Source: Virgibacillus phasianinus
GTDB taxonomy: Bacteria > Bacillota > Bacilli > Bacillales > Amphibacillaceae
Assembly (NCBI RefSeq): GCF_002216775.1
Contig: NZ_CP022315.1
Coordinates: forward strand, 3,038,001-3,102,000
Length of the DNA stretch: 64,000 nt
Reading direction: 5' to 3'
Position 1 is the stretch's first letter; each line of letters begins with the position of its first letter. This document shows, in pieces, positions 16,523 to 25,190 of this stretch. The notes below the pieces were generated by a model. That model had not been told where the DNA came from, ran no database searches, and saw nothing but the letters and a program-made list of their open reading frames with translations. The position numbers and the translations under genes are program-made.

Positions 16523-16772
16523 AAACAGGAAGTGAAGGCGACTGCTCAGAAGCGGACGCATAAGCAAGGGACCGTAGAGCACATGTTTTTTGTGCTCGGA
16601 GTGTTCATTGCTTATGATGGCAGCTTCTAGGAGCCGGAACTGGACTAAAAACAGGAAGTGAAGGCGACTGCTCAGAAGCGGACGCATAAGCAAGGGACCG
16701 TAGAGCACATGTTTTTTGTGCTCGAAGTGTTCATTGCTTATGACGGCAGTTTCCAGTTCCCCAAACCGAAAT
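16521..16772 (-). repeat. 126-bp tandem duplication of a hairpin repeat
   Basis: Two copies, 16521-16646 and 16647-16772, are offset by exactly 126 bases and differ at only about three places in the first 110 bases. Each copy can fold on itself: CATAAGCAA pairs with TTGCTTATG, and inside it GAGCACA pairs with TGTGCTC. Reverse-complemented, the unit begins GTCCAGTTCCGGCTCCTAGA and matches the family seen at 22093 and 43401, so these are minus-orientation members. The array starts at the gudB stop codon. An 83-codon minus frame across it is an artefact of the repeat. The rest of this 438-base gap holds a terminator and ypdA upstream sequence. Confidence 0.92.
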
Positions 16773-16780
16773 AAATGACG

Positions 16781-16820
16781 AAAAAACTCCTATCATGTAT
16801 AGTTAGATAGGAGTTTTTTT
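16781..16820 (+). terminator. gudB terminator beyond the duplication
   Basis: AAAAACTCCTATC / GATAGGAGTTTTT, a 13-bp stem with an 11-base loop and seven T. The A-rich left side would also give leftward termination. Confidence 0.85.
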
Positions 16821-16960
16821 GTACTTTAAAAAATATTAATCTTTATCGGTATAAAGTATAAAGTTTAAGGTTTTCGCCATTAGTTCTTGGCGACAGCCAA
16901 GATTTTCTAATGATTGCCTAGCAAAACATGAAGTAGATCGCAGTAAAGGAAGTGTAATCA

Positions 16961-17938
16961 TTGCTAAAGGAAGATACCATTATTATTGGCGGCGGCCCTT
17001 GTGGGATGTCATGCGCCATTGAATTACAAAATAAAAATATAGATGCTTTAATCCTTGAAAAAGGGAATATCGTGAATACCATCTATAATTTTCCAACGCA
17101 CCAGATGTTTTTTAGTTCCAGTGAAAAACTGGAAATTGGAGATGTTGCATTTATTACAGAAAAACAGAAACCAGTCAGAAATCAGGCGTTAGCGTATTAC
17201 CGTTCGGTAGCCGAGCGCAAGAAAATACGTATGAATCCGTTTGAAAGAGTCATTCAAGTGGATAAGACAGACCAGTATTTCCTCTTGAAAACAGAGCAAT
17301 CTAACACAGGTAAACAAGTGGAATATAAGGCTCGTAATGTGATCATAGCAACCGGATATTATGACCAGCCAAACTATATGAATATTCCTGGTGAAGATTT
17401 GGAAAAAGTGATGCATTATTTTAAGGAGGCACATCCTTATTTCAATAAAAATGTGTTGGTGATTGGTGGTAAGAATTCAGCGGTTGATGCCACATTGGAA
17501 CTCCATAAAGCAGGTGCTAATGTCACCGTATTATATCGTGGTGAAACCTATTCAAAAAGTGTTAAACCTTGGATTCTGCCTGAATTTGATTCATTAGTTC
17601 GAAAAGACAAAGTAAAGATGGAGTTTAATGCGGAAGTGTCGGAAATCACGAGTACACAGGTATACTATGAAGTGAACGGTGAAAAGAAAGCACTTGCCAA
17701 TGATTTCGTTTTTGCAATGACCGGCTATAGACCTGATCTTCATTTCCTTAAACAATCAGGAATCGAAATTGATTTGCAAAGCGGACGACCGCAATTTGAC
17801 AAGGATACACTGGAAACAAATGTGCCAGGAGTGTATGTCGCCGGTGTAATCGCTGCTGGATATAATAACAATGAAATTTTTATTGAAAATGGCAGACATC
17901 ATGGTAAAGTTATCGCAGAGGCAATGACCGGCAGATAA
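16961..17938 (+). CDS. ypdA: Bacilliredoxin reductase YpdA (Bdr)
   Basis: FAD-dependent NADPH oxidoreductase of 325 residues that reduces bacillithiol disulfide or bacilliredoxins in relatives. The FAD motif GGGPCGMSCA holds the single catalytic Cys14 typical of YpdA. A central NADPH motif is VLVIGGKNSAVDA, and the second FAD motif is VYVAGVIAAGYNNNEIFIENG. There is no CxxC of thioredoxin reductase. Start TTG 16961 with AAAGGAAGTG upstream. The bacillithiol synthesis gene bshA lies at 46961, so substrate and recycling genes are both in this segment. Confidence 0.92.
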   Translation: MLKEDTIIIGGGPCGMSCAIELQNKNIDALILEKGNIVNTIYNFPTHQMFFSSSEKLEIGDVAFITEKQKPVRNQALAYYRSVAERKKIRMNPFERVIQVDKTDQYFLLKTEQSNTGKQVEYKARNVIIATGYYDQPNYMNIPGEDLEKVMHYFKEAHPYFNKNVLVIGGKNSAVDATLELHKAGANVTVLYRGETYSKSVKPWILPEFDSLVRKDKVKMEFNAEVSEITSTQVYYEVNGEKKALANDFVFAMTGYRPDLHFLKQSGIEIDLQSGRPQFDKDTLETNVPGVYVAGVIAAGYNNNEIFIENGRHHGKVIAEAMTGR

Positions 17939-17973
17939 AGGTATTTTTATGTGGAAAAGAGGGGGGATAAAAC

Positions 17974-18957
17974 GTGAAAAAAGTAGTAGTATTAACAACC
18001 GGTGGAACGATTGCGAGTAAAAAAAATTCAGAATCCGGCTTACTTGAATCAGGTGTCATTAATGGGAATGAGTTACTGGATTTATGTGATATTCCAAGTG
18101 ATATAAATATTGACATTCAAGTCGAATCTGTCTTTCAAAAAGCAAGTATGCATATTACCTATGATGATTTGTTGCTAATAAAAGAAAGAATCGATGATCA
18201 TTTGATGAAAGATGAAGTGGCAGGTGTTGTTATTACCCATGGAACGGATACATTGGAAGAGACATCCTATTTTCTTAATTTAGTTACAAATCACGTGAAA
18301 CCAATCGTGGTAACAGGTTCACAACGATCCCCTGATGAAATTGGGACAGATTCATTTGTGAACATCAAGCATTCTATCCTTGCGGCCTGCAGTAAGGACT
18401 TGTGGGATGTAGGCGTTGTCGTCGTGTTTAATGAGCGGATATTTCATTCAAAATATGTAAAGAAAGAACACGCATCGAACATCCAAGGATTTAATTCATT
18501 TGGATTTGGTTATTTGGGAATTATAGATAATGGATATGTTCATGTTCACCAAAAACCAATAACAAACGAATTTTTTCAATTGAAAAAGAAATTGCCAGAG
18601 GTTGACATCATTAAATGCTTTATGGATTCCGATGACAAATATATTCGAACTGCAAGAGAAGCGAAGGTACAAGGGCTAATATTAGAGGGAGTAGGACGGG
18701 GTCAGGTTCCTCCCAGAATGGTTGAGGAAATAAAACAATGTGTAAAAAGTGGAATAAAAGTTGTGATTACAACTTCAGCCGAGGAAGGTGAAGTTTATAC
18801 TACCTATGATTATTTAGGTAGTGCATATGACCTATATAAAAATGGCGTTATTTTAGGCCGGGACTATGACAGTAAGAAAGCTCGGATTAAACTCATGGTA
18901 GGGTTGGCAAGTGAGTACCCGAATATCGAACGGATATACGATCCATCTTATTATTAA
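17974..18957 (+). CDS. ansA: L-asparaginase (type I, AnsA-like)
   Basis: Asparaginase of 327 residues that hydrolyses asparagine to aspartate and ammonium, likely in the cytosol as no signal peptide is present. The two active-site segments are the first Thr in TTGGTIASKK (Thr12) and the second Thr-Asp in THGTDTLEE (Thr91, Asp92). GTG start with a strong GAGGGGGGAT site. It follows ypdA by 35 bases. In B. subtilis ansA is elsewhere, so the family is sure but orthology to AnsA specifically is less so. Confidence 0.9.
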   Translation: MKKVVVLTTGGTIASKKNSESGLLESGVINGNELLDLCDIPSDINIDIQVESVFQKASMHITYDDLLLIKERIDDHLMKDEVAGVVITHGTDTLEETSYFLNLVTNHVKPIVVTGSQRSPDEIGTDSFVNIKHSILAACSKDLWDVGVVVVFNERIFHSKYVKKEHASNIQGFNSFGFGYLGIIDNGYVHVHQKPITNEFFQLKKKLPEVDIIKCFMDSDDKYIRTAREAKVQGLILEGVGRGQVPPRMVEEIKQCVKSGIKVVITTSAEEGEVYTTYDYLGSAYDLYKNGVILGRDYDSKKARIKLMVGLASEYPNIERIYDPSYY

Positions 18958-19054
18958 GCCATTATTACCATCATTCCAACCTGTTTAGTTTGTATTTGCA
19001 ATGCATGTAGTTAGTGTTACTATTGAACTACCATAATTGGAATGGGGTTAGACT

Positions 19055-19726
19055 ATGCTTGCCATATTATCTGCTGGTGTTGCACCTGCATTTGCATTAA
19101 TGTCCTTCTTTTATTTAAAAGATCGATTTACAGAACCGTTACATTTGATAATCCGAAATTTTATATATGGTGCGATATTAGTATTTCCAATCATGTTTAT
19201 GCAATATGCATTGGAGGCAGAAGGAATTGGAAATGGTGATTTTGTTCAATCATTTTTAATCATCGGTTTTATGGAAGAATTTTTTAAATGGTTTATTTTT
19301 ATTTATACAATCTATCATCATACCGAATTTGACGCTCATTATGATGGAATCGTCTATGCGGTAGCAATAAGTCTGGGATTTGCAACAGTGGAGAATTCCT
19401 TGTATTTGTTATCAAATGGCATTGAATACGCATTCTCCCGTGCATTATTTCCAGTTTCATCACATGCATTATTTGGAGTGATTATGGGCTTTTATTTGGG
19501 AAAAGCAAAAATGGAGCAGCATCAAAAAAAAATGAATTTAACCTTTGCTCTCACAATTCCATTTTTGTTGCATGGTGTGTACAATTATATCTTAATAAAA
19601 GTTGCAAGTGATTGGTTAATCCTATTGGTCCCATTTATGATATTTTTATGGGTTATTGCCCTTAGAAGGGTGAAGGTAGCCAATGCATCAAAAGTTAGTG
19701 CAACCCTGTCAAATAAAAGTAGTTAA
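19055..19726 (+). CDS. prsW: Glutamic-type intramembrane protease PrsW
   Basis: Polytopic membrane protease of 223 residues. PrsW carries out site-1 cleavage of anti-sigma factor RsiW in B. subtilis, which starts the release of sigma-W under envelope stress. The conserved motifs are EEFFKW (EExxK), FATVENSLY (ExxxY type) and the His residues in SSHALFG and LLHGVYNY. Seven or eight hydrophobic helices. RBS is weak (ATGGGG). Position between ypdA and sleB matches B. subtilis ypdC/prsW; no rsiW is near. Confidence 0.92.
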   Translation: MLAILSAGVAPAFALMSFFYLKDRFTEPLHLIIRNFIYGAILVFPIMFMQYALEAEGIGNGDFVQSFLIIGFMEEFFKWFIFIYTIYHHTEFDAHYDGIVYAVAISLGFATVENSLYLLSNGIEYAFSRALFPVSSHALFGVIMGFYLGKAKMEQHQKKMNLTFALTIPFLLHGVYNYILIKVASDWLILLVPFMIFLWVIALRRVKVANASKVSATLSNKSS

Positions 19727-19731
19727 CTAAG

Positions 19732-19762
19732 ACCCTTTGTTTAACAAACGAAGGGTTTTTTT
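19732..19762 (+). terminator. prsW terminator
   Basis: ACCCTTTGTTT / AAACGAAGGGT, an 11-bp stem with one wobble and a 3-base loop, followed by seven T. Confidence 0.88.
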
Positions 19763-19826
19763 GATGCCTTAAAAATTTCTGAGAATCAAACGGGCACTTA
19801 TACTTCCTTAGTTTTTCCATAATTCA

Positions 19827-19856
19827 TGCATAAAAAAGAAACATATTCGAAAAATA
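19827..19856 (+). promoter_or_regulatory. Possible sigma-G promoter of sleB-ypeB
   Basis: TGCATA, 17 bases, AAAAATA. The first box fits the sigma-G -35 (TGnATA) well, the second only partly fits CATnnTA. B. subtilis sleB-ypeB is transcribed by sigma-G in the forespore, which makes the assignment reasonable. Confidence 0.4.
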
Positions 19857-19893
19857 GAGTTATGAAGTTCATAAGCTGTCAGGAGGAAAAATA

Positions 19894-20673
19894 ATGCTTA
19901 GAAAAATAGGGCTTGTACTAATAAGTATGTATTGTATGACTGTTATTTTACAACCTGCTACCCCTAATCATACGGTATATGCATTCACCCAGCAGGTCAT
20001 TCAACAGGGGGCTGTTGGGGATGATGTGATTGAGTTGCAATCGAGACTGCAGTATATAGGTTATTACAATGGAGAAATTGATGGAGTATTTGGATGGGGT
20101 ACGTATTGGGCATTACGGAACTTTCAGTATGAATTTGGACTTGAAGTGGATGGATTAGCTGGTTTAACGACACGAAAGAAGTTAGTAGCTGTTACGGAAT
20201 ATAATTATCGTGCCGCACCAAACAAAAACCAATCTTCTAATACACAGAACTCAAAAGGGAATTCAAATAATAATAATACAGCAGCGACTCCTACCGCTAT
20301 GAATGTTCCCCAGGGGTACTCACAAAATGATATTCAATTAATGGCAAACGCAGTTCATGGAGAATCACGTGGGGAACCCTATGTAGGTCAGGTCGCTGTA
20401 GCTTCCGTAATTTTGAATCGAGTGGAAAGCCCAACATTCCCCAACTCAGTTTCAGGTGTAATTTTCGAACCGGGGGCATTTACAGCGGTTGCTGATGGTC
20501 AAATTTGGCTAACACCTGATGAGACATCAAAACAAGCGGTAATCGATGCCATCAATGGATGGGATCCGTCCGGAAACGCATTATATTATTTTAATCCAGC
20601 TACCGCTACTTCTGATTGGATTTGGTCAAGGCCGCAAATTAAGAAAATAGGTAAACACATATTTTGTAAATAG
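19894..20673 (+). CDS. sleB: Spore cortex-lytic enzyme SleB
   Basis: Germination enzyme of 259 residues that cleaves muramic-delta-lactam cortex peptidoglycan as a lytic transglycosylase. A signal peptide (about 1-30) is followed by a peptidoglycan-binding domain (about 42-100; VIELQSRLQYIGYYNGEIDG), an Asn/Ser-rich linker (about 110-140), and the catalytic SleB domain (about 145-259) with the catalytic Glu157 in HGESRGEPYVGQ. CAGGAGGA precedes ATG. YpeB, needed for its stability in spores, is encoded 15 bases downstream. Confidence 0.96.
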   Translation: MLRKIGLVLISMYCMTVILQPATPNHTVYAFTQQVIQQGAVGDDVIELQSRLQYIGYYNGEIDGVFGWGTYWALRNFQYEFGLEVDGLAGLTTRKKLVAVTEYNYRAAPNKNQSSNTQNSKGNSNNNNTAATPTAMNVPQGYSQNDIQLMANAVHGESRGEPYVGQVAVASVILNRVESPTFPNSVSGVIFEPGAFTAVADGQIWLTPDETSKQAVIDAINGWDPSGNALYYFNPATATSDWIWSRPQIKKIGKHIFCK

Positions 20674-20688
20674 AAAGGTGTGATCACA

Positions 20689-22032
20689 TTGGTCCGATGG
20701 ATTTTGATAACCGTACTTACTCTAGGTATAGTAGGGGTTGGCGTATGGGGGTATCAGGAGCATCAAGAAAAAAACTCTGTCCTGATTCAAGCGGAAAATA
20801 ACTATCAGCGTGCATTCCATGAATTGACTTATCATATGGATTTACTTCATAACAAAATCGGTACTTCCTTGGCAATGAATTCACCAAATAGTTTATCACC
20901 GCAATTGGTTGAGATTTGGAGACTATCTTCCCAGGCATTGTCAGATGTAGGACAACTACCATTAGCATTAATGCCATTTAACAAGACAGAGGAGTTTCTG
21001 GCGAATATAGGCGACTTCACCTATGATACTGCTGTACGGGATTTGGAAACAAAGCCATTATCAAAAGAAGAAACAACGAGGCTGGAAAAGTTATATGAAC
21101 AATCTGGTGACGTAAAAAAACAATTGCGCAAGGTTCAGCATATGGTTTTAAAAAACAATCTGCGTTGGATGGACGTCCAGCTTGCTTTGGCTAACTCTGA
21201 TGAACAAACGGATAATACCATAATTGATGGATTTAAAACTGTTGAGAAGAAAATTGGAGGATTCACAGAAAGCAATGTGGATTCTACACTCATTGGCACG
21301 TCATCCAAAGAGCATCCATACCAATTCTTAAAAGGTTCGAACATCGGTAAAAATGAGGCATTAAAGAAAAGCAGAAAATTATTTAATGTAGACAAAGATG
21401 CCAACCTTACTATAACAAAAACAGGTAAAGGTGCCGATATACCTATGTACAGTATCTCTTATCGAGGATCTGATAAAAATGCCTACATGGACATGACGCA
21501 AAAAGGCGGACATCCGATTTCACTTTTAGTAAACAGGCCAGTTAATCAGAATAAGATTAGCTTAAATCAAGGACTTGATAAGGCAAAGGCATATATAAAG
21601 GAGCAAGGTTTCGATAATATGGTTATTTTTCAAAGTGATGAATATAGTAATATCGGTGTATACTCCTTTTTATATGATGAAAATGGAGTGCGTGTATACT
21701 CTGATGCAATTGAGGTAAAAGTGGCATTGGACAATGGAGATATATTAGGCTTTACTGCCAGAAACTATTTTATGAATCACAAAAAACGTGATCTTCCATC
21801 ACCAGGTATTTCTGAAAAAGAGGCAAGAGACCAGGTTAATCCGGATGTTGACATCCAGGAAAAACATTTGGCTGTAATCGATAATTCAGAAGGTAAGGAA
21901 GTTCTCGCATATGAGTTTCTTGGTGTTTTAAATAATGAGACGTTCCGTATATTTATCAATGCAATGGATGGAACTGAGGAAAAAGTAGAAAAATTAGATG
22001 GTACAGAGGTAAATTTAGATTTAGTATTATAG
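20689..22032 (+). CDS. ypeB: Germination protein YpeB
   Basis: Protein of 447 residues with an N-terminal membrane anchor (about 4-22), the diagnostic early segment QRAFHELTYHMDLLHNKIG, and C-terminal PepSY-type repeats (about 210-440). It holds SleB inactive and stable in the dormant spore in relatives. Start TTG 20689 (MVRWIL) is preferred because AAAGGTGTG lies about seven bases upstream and it matches the YpeB start; GTG 20680 lies inside that site. Second gene of the sleB operon. Confidence 0.94.
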   Translation: MVRWILITVLTLGIVGVGVWGYQEHQEKNSVLIQAENNYQRAFHELTYHMDLLHNKIGTSLAMNSPNSLSPQLVEIWRLSSQALSDVGQLPLALMPFNKTEEFLANIGDFTYDTAVRDLETKPLSKEETTRLEKLYEQSGDVKKQLRKVQHMVLKNNLRWMDVQLALANSDEQTDNTIIDGFKTVEKKIGGFTESNVDSTLIGTSSKEHPYQFLKGSNIGKNEALKKSRKLFNVDKDANLTITKTGKGADIPMYSISYRGSDKNAYMDMTQKGGHPISLLVNRPVNQNKISLNQGLDKAKAYIKEQGFDNMVIFQSDEYSNIGVYSFLYDENGVRVYSDAIEVKVALDNGDILGFTARNYFMNHKKRDLPSPGISEKEARDQVNPDVDIQEKHLAVIDNSEGKEVLAYEFLGVLNNETFRIFINAMDGTEEKVEKLDGTEVNLDLVL

Positions 22033-22092
22033 GGGGGAGGAAGAACCTTTCTTTCCCTTTTTCCTTAGGTTAGAAAGTATAAACGAAAATAT

Positions 22093-22190
22093 GTCTAGCT
22101 CCAGCGCCTAGAAGTTGCGGTCATAAGCTAAACCCATCAGGGGTACGGTCACTTGCTTACGCTTCTTAACGGGGCGCCATGAGCTTTTCT
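22093..22190 (+). repeat. Hairpin repeat copy, plus orientation
   Basis: Begins GTCTAGCTCCAGCGCCTAGA, continues GTTGCGGTCATAAGC, and ends ACTTGCTTACGCTTCTT then GGGGCGCCATGAGCTTTTCT. The ends pair (AGCTCCAGCGCC with GGGGCGCCATGAGCT). Same family as 16521-16772 (minus) and 43401-43527. The 326-base gap between ypeB and cmk contains this repeat and one terminator, but no gene; ypfA and ypfB of B. subtilis are not here. Confidence 0.85.
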
Positions 22191-22288
22191 AATGTCAATT
22201 TAGCATGATTTTTCGGTGATATATGAAAAAGATAGACCCTGAATTTCCTGCATTATGTTATATTTAATATAGTTAATGCACTTATCTG

Positions 22289-22312
22289 ACTTGGCATTTG
22301 CCAAGTTTTTTT
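22289..22312 (+). terminator. Terminator upstream of cmk
   Basis: ACTTGGCA / TGCCAAGT with a TT loop and seven T. It ends the ypeB transcript or any transcript from the repeat. Confidence 0.85.
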
Positions 22313-22358
22313 AGTAAACTGAAATGGGTAATAACTTTTAGGATGATGAGAGGAATGA

Positions 22359-23048
22359 ATGGGATTAATGAGAGATAATAATATAGCGATAGCAATCGAC
22401 GGACCTGCGGCTGCGGGGAAAAGTACGGTAGCTAAATTGGTGGCGAAAGAACTGGCATATATCTATATTGATACAGGGGCAATGTATCGTTCTTTAACAC
22501 TAAAGGCGCTAAACGAACATGTATCGCTTGAAAACGAAGTTGAACTAGCAGCATTATTGTCGTCGACATCAATCGAATTAAGGCAATCAGAGGCAGGACA
22601 AAAGATCTATTTAGACAATCGGGATGTAACACGTCAAGTCCGTTCCCTTGAGGTTACAAATAATGTGTCGTATGTTGCAAAACATGCCAGTGTAAGAAAA
22701 GAGATGGTTAAACGTCAGCAAGCATTAACAGAAAGACGTGGCGTTGTAATGGACGGCAGGGATATTGGAACTCATGTTATACCTGATGCAGAGGTTAAAA
22801 TATTTTTACATGCCACTGTGGAAGAGCGCGCAAAAAGACGTTATGAGGAAAATGTTTCAAAAGGTTTTGCGTCAGATTTGGAGGCGCTAAAAAAGGAAAT
22901 AGAACAACGGGATTTGATTGATACAAAAAGAGAATCTGCGCCGTTAATTAAGGCGGATGATGCCATAGAAATAGATACTACTTCATTATCTATCGATGAT
23001 GTAGCTGACCGGATTTTAGGTGAGGTAACGAGAGTATTAAAAGAGTAA
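22359..23048 (+). CDS. cmk: Cytidylate kinase
   Basis: CMP/dCMP kinase of 229 residues. The P-loop is [11 protein letters not shown] (about 12-22), followed by the nucleotide-binding YIDTGAMYR, the GRDIGTHV segment and the lid region with RRYEEN. Start ATG 22359 follows GAGAGGA; an in-frame ATG three codons on is possible. Next gene is rpsA, as in many bacteria. Confidence 0.95.
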   Translation: MGLMRDNNIAIAIDGPAAAGKSTVAKLVAKELAYIYIDTGAMYRSLTLKALNEHVSLENEVELAALLSSTSIELRQSEAGQKIYLDNRDVTRQVRSLEVTNNVSYVAKHASVRKEMVKRQQALTERRGVVMDGRDIGTHVIPDAEVKIFLHATVEERAKRRYEENVSKGFASDLEALKKEIEQRDLIDTKRESAPLIKADDAIEIDTTSLSIDDVADRILGEVTRVLKE

Positions 23049-23251
23049 TCTGCTTTTTACACTTTAAAAATGTTAAAAGCTACATCGGTATAGTATAAAA
23101 AATCTATACTTTTTAATCTTCAGGGAATCGAAATAATAAAATATTTGGCTAATAGACTGCTTTACTTGACAAATAATTATAAATATTAGAAGTTATAAAA
23201 AAGAATGTTTTTATATTGTGTTGTTTTATGTATTTTAAGGAGGCTTTTTAG

Positions 23252-24382
23252 ATGAATGATTCAGGAAATGAAATGATGGAATTACATGTTGGTGCAACAG
23301 TTACTGGGACCGTTGTTAAAGTTGAAGATAAACAAGTTCTTGTGGATGTTGGCTACAAAACGGAAGGAATTGTTCCAATTGGTGAACTATCAAACCTTCA
23401 TATTGAGGTTGCCAGCGATATCGTAAGTGAAGGGGAACAGCTTACACTTATGGTTAAAAAGATGGATGACGATGAGATTATTCTTTCAAAAAAAGCTGTG
23501 GATTCCGATAAGGCTTGGGTTGACCTCGAAGAAAAATATAAAAATGGTGAAGTATTTGATACCGAAATAAAAGAGGTAGTCAAGGGTGGGCTAGTTGTTG
23601 ATGTTGGACTTCGGGGATTTATTCCTGCTTCTCTTGTAGAAACTTTCTATGTAGATGATTTTTCGGAGTATCAAAACACAAACTTAAGCGTTAAAATTGT
23701 AGATTTGGATCGAGAGCAAAATCGTGTAATCTTGTCACATCGTGCGGTGGTAGAAGAAGAATCGGCTGCACAAAAACAAGGTATTCTGCAATCGCTTGAA
23801 GAAGGACAGGTTTTGGAAGGAACTGTTCAACGTCTGACGAATTTTGGAGTTTTTGTCGATATTGGCGGTATAGATGGATTGGTTCATATATCACAACTTT
23901 CACATCAACATGTTGAAAAAGCTTCAGATGTGGTGTCAGAAGGGCAAGTAATTAAAGTGGAGGTACTTTCCGTTGACCGGGATAATGAACGAATTTCACT
24001 ATCCCACAAGAAAACATTGGCGGGACCATGGACAGACATTGAAGCGAAAGTCTCCCGCGGGGACATTTTAGATGGAACAGTAAAGCGTTTGGTTAATTTC
24101 GGTGCATTTATCGAAGTTTTACCAGGTGTTGAGGGGTTAGTCCACATATCACAAATTGCTAATCGTCATATCGGTACACCGCAGGAAGTATTGGAAGTGG
24201 GTCAAAACATCAAAGTAAAGGTACTGGATATAAATGAAAAAGAACAAAGAATGTCATTAAGTATTAAAGAATTAGAGCAGGAACAGGAAGCTGCTGAATA
24301 TAAGAAATATGAAAAGGATGACGACCAATCCAGCTTTCAATTGGGAGATATGATTGGTAACAAGCTTGATAAATATAAATGA
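23252..24382 (+). CDS. rpsA: S1-domain RNA-binding protein (30S ribosomal protein S1 homologue, YpfD)
   Basis: Protein of 376 residues made of four S1 (OB-fold) domains at about 10-82, 97-165, 183-253 and 268-340. Repeats 3 and 4 begin EGTVQRLTNFGVFVDIGG and DGTVKRLVNFGAFIEVLPG and each has a VHISQ motif. Firmicute S1 homologues are shorter than the six-domain protein of E. coli, so the role in translation initiation may differ. Acidic tail. TAAGGAGGC precedes ATG. Confidence 0.93.
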   Translation: MNDSGNEMMELHVGATVTGTVVKVEDKQVLVDVGYKTEGIVPIGELSNLHIEVASDIVSEGEQLTLMVKKMDDDEIILSKKAVDSDKAWVDLEEKYKNGEVFDTEIKEVVKGGLVVDVGLRGFIPASLVETFYVDDFSEYQNTNLSVKIVDLDREQNRVILSHRAVVEEESAAQKQGILQSLEEGQVLEGTVQRLTNFGVFVDIGGIDGLVHISQLSHQHVEKASDVVSEGQVIKVEVLSVDRDNERISLSHKKTLAGPWTDIEAKVSRGDILDGTVKRLVNFGAFIEVLPGVEGLVHISQIANRHIGTPQEVLEVGQNIKVKVLDINEKEQRMSLSIKELEQEQEAAEYKKYEKDDDQSSFQLGDMIGNKLDKYK

Positions 24383-24390
24383 TGGTAATC

Positions 24391-24422
24391 AAAGCAGCCC
24401 AACGCAGCAGGGCTGCTTTTTC
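24391..24422 (+). terminator. rpsA terminator
   Basis: AAGCAGCCC / GGGCTGCTT stem, loop AACGCAGCA, then five T. Confidence 0.88.
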
Positions 24423-24473
24423 TTACGTTTAAATATATAAGTATTTTGTCATACTTGTTAAAAGGTGATTAAA

Positions 24474-25082
24474 ATGATGAATGGCTTACTATTTTTTTGG
24501 TTTAGCTGGTTAATATGGGTGTATATTACGTTTATAATGAAAAAGGGCAAAGAACGGACCTTTTTTGCGATTTGGACCTTACTTTTGATAAGTGGCTCAT
24601 CGTTTCATTTTGTAATGTTTGGTTATAAATTGTCACTGGGCTATTTGTTTTTAGTGATCGGCGCCATGGTTATGGTAGCGAGCACCAAGCGCTTATTTTA
24701 TCACCTGTTTTCATCCTTAACACTGATGGTGCTTTATATGACGATTAAGGTATGGGAAAATTTTTTTCCAATCTGGATGATCCTTTCCAAATCATTTGTT
24801 ATACCATTCATGATGGTATTTATCATCTTGTTGTTGGTGAAGGGTTTTCGTAATCGTGTTTCAATTGGATTATTGGGAATTTGCAGTGGTGAACTAGTTT
24901 ACAGTTTTATTCTGTCCAGTTATTCATTACCAGAACCAGTTGGAGGATATGAATTTTTTGATTATGTAGTGGTTATTTTATTCTTATTTATCGGAATAGA
25001 AGCAGCGCATGCTTTTCGTGTTAAAATTCGTGCATTACTCTATACATACAAAAAGTCATTTCAAGTGTTAACGGAAGAGTAG
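24474..25082 (+). CDS. yphA: YphA family membrane protein
   Basis: Integral membrane protein of 202 residues with about six or seven hydrophobic helices and no recognisable catalytic motif. I assign it to YphA from position between ypfD and der and from its length. Start ATG 24474 has AAAGGTGA six bases upstream; the GTG at 24465 is within that site. Function unknown. Confidence 0.75.
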   Translation: MMNGLLFFWFSWLIWVYITFIMKKGKERTFFAIWTLLLISGSSFHFVMFGYKLSLGYLFLVIGAMVMVASTKRLFYHLFSSLTLMVLYMTIKVWENFFPIWMILSKSFVIPFMMVFIILLLVKGFRNRVSIGLLGICSGELVYSFILSSYSLPEPVGGYEFFDYVVVILFLFIGIEAAHAFRVKIRALLYTYKKSFQVLTEE

Positions 25083-25093
25083 TGCAAAAACAA

Positions 25094-25122
25094 TTGTTAA
25101 TATCATATTCTTTTGCTAGAAT
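25094..25122 (+). promoter_or_regulatory. Putative sigma-A promoter of der
   Basis: TTGTTA, 17 bases, TAGAAT, about 68 bases upstream of the der start. Two mismatches in total. Confidence 0.55.
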
Positions 25123-25190
25123 TAGTAAAAGTTGTAACTAACACCATAACAAAATAAACTATTTGGTAAAAGAGAGAGGATGTTCCTTTT

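Noticed and set aside
16457-16708. 83-codon minus-strand frame with an internal 22-residue repeat
   Set aside because: It is produced by the 126-bp tandem duplication and the antisense of gudB; it has no ribosome site and the repeated peptide only mirrors the DNA repeat.
16521-16772. Possible CRISPR-like array
   Set aside because: Only two units of 126 bp without spacers, and no cas genes in the window.
23060-23251. Promoter and terminator for rpsA (TTGACA near 23166, AGTATA/TATACT hairpin near 23091)
   Set aside because: The -35 has no -10 at good spacing and the hairpin has only six weak base pairs, so neither is listed as a feature.
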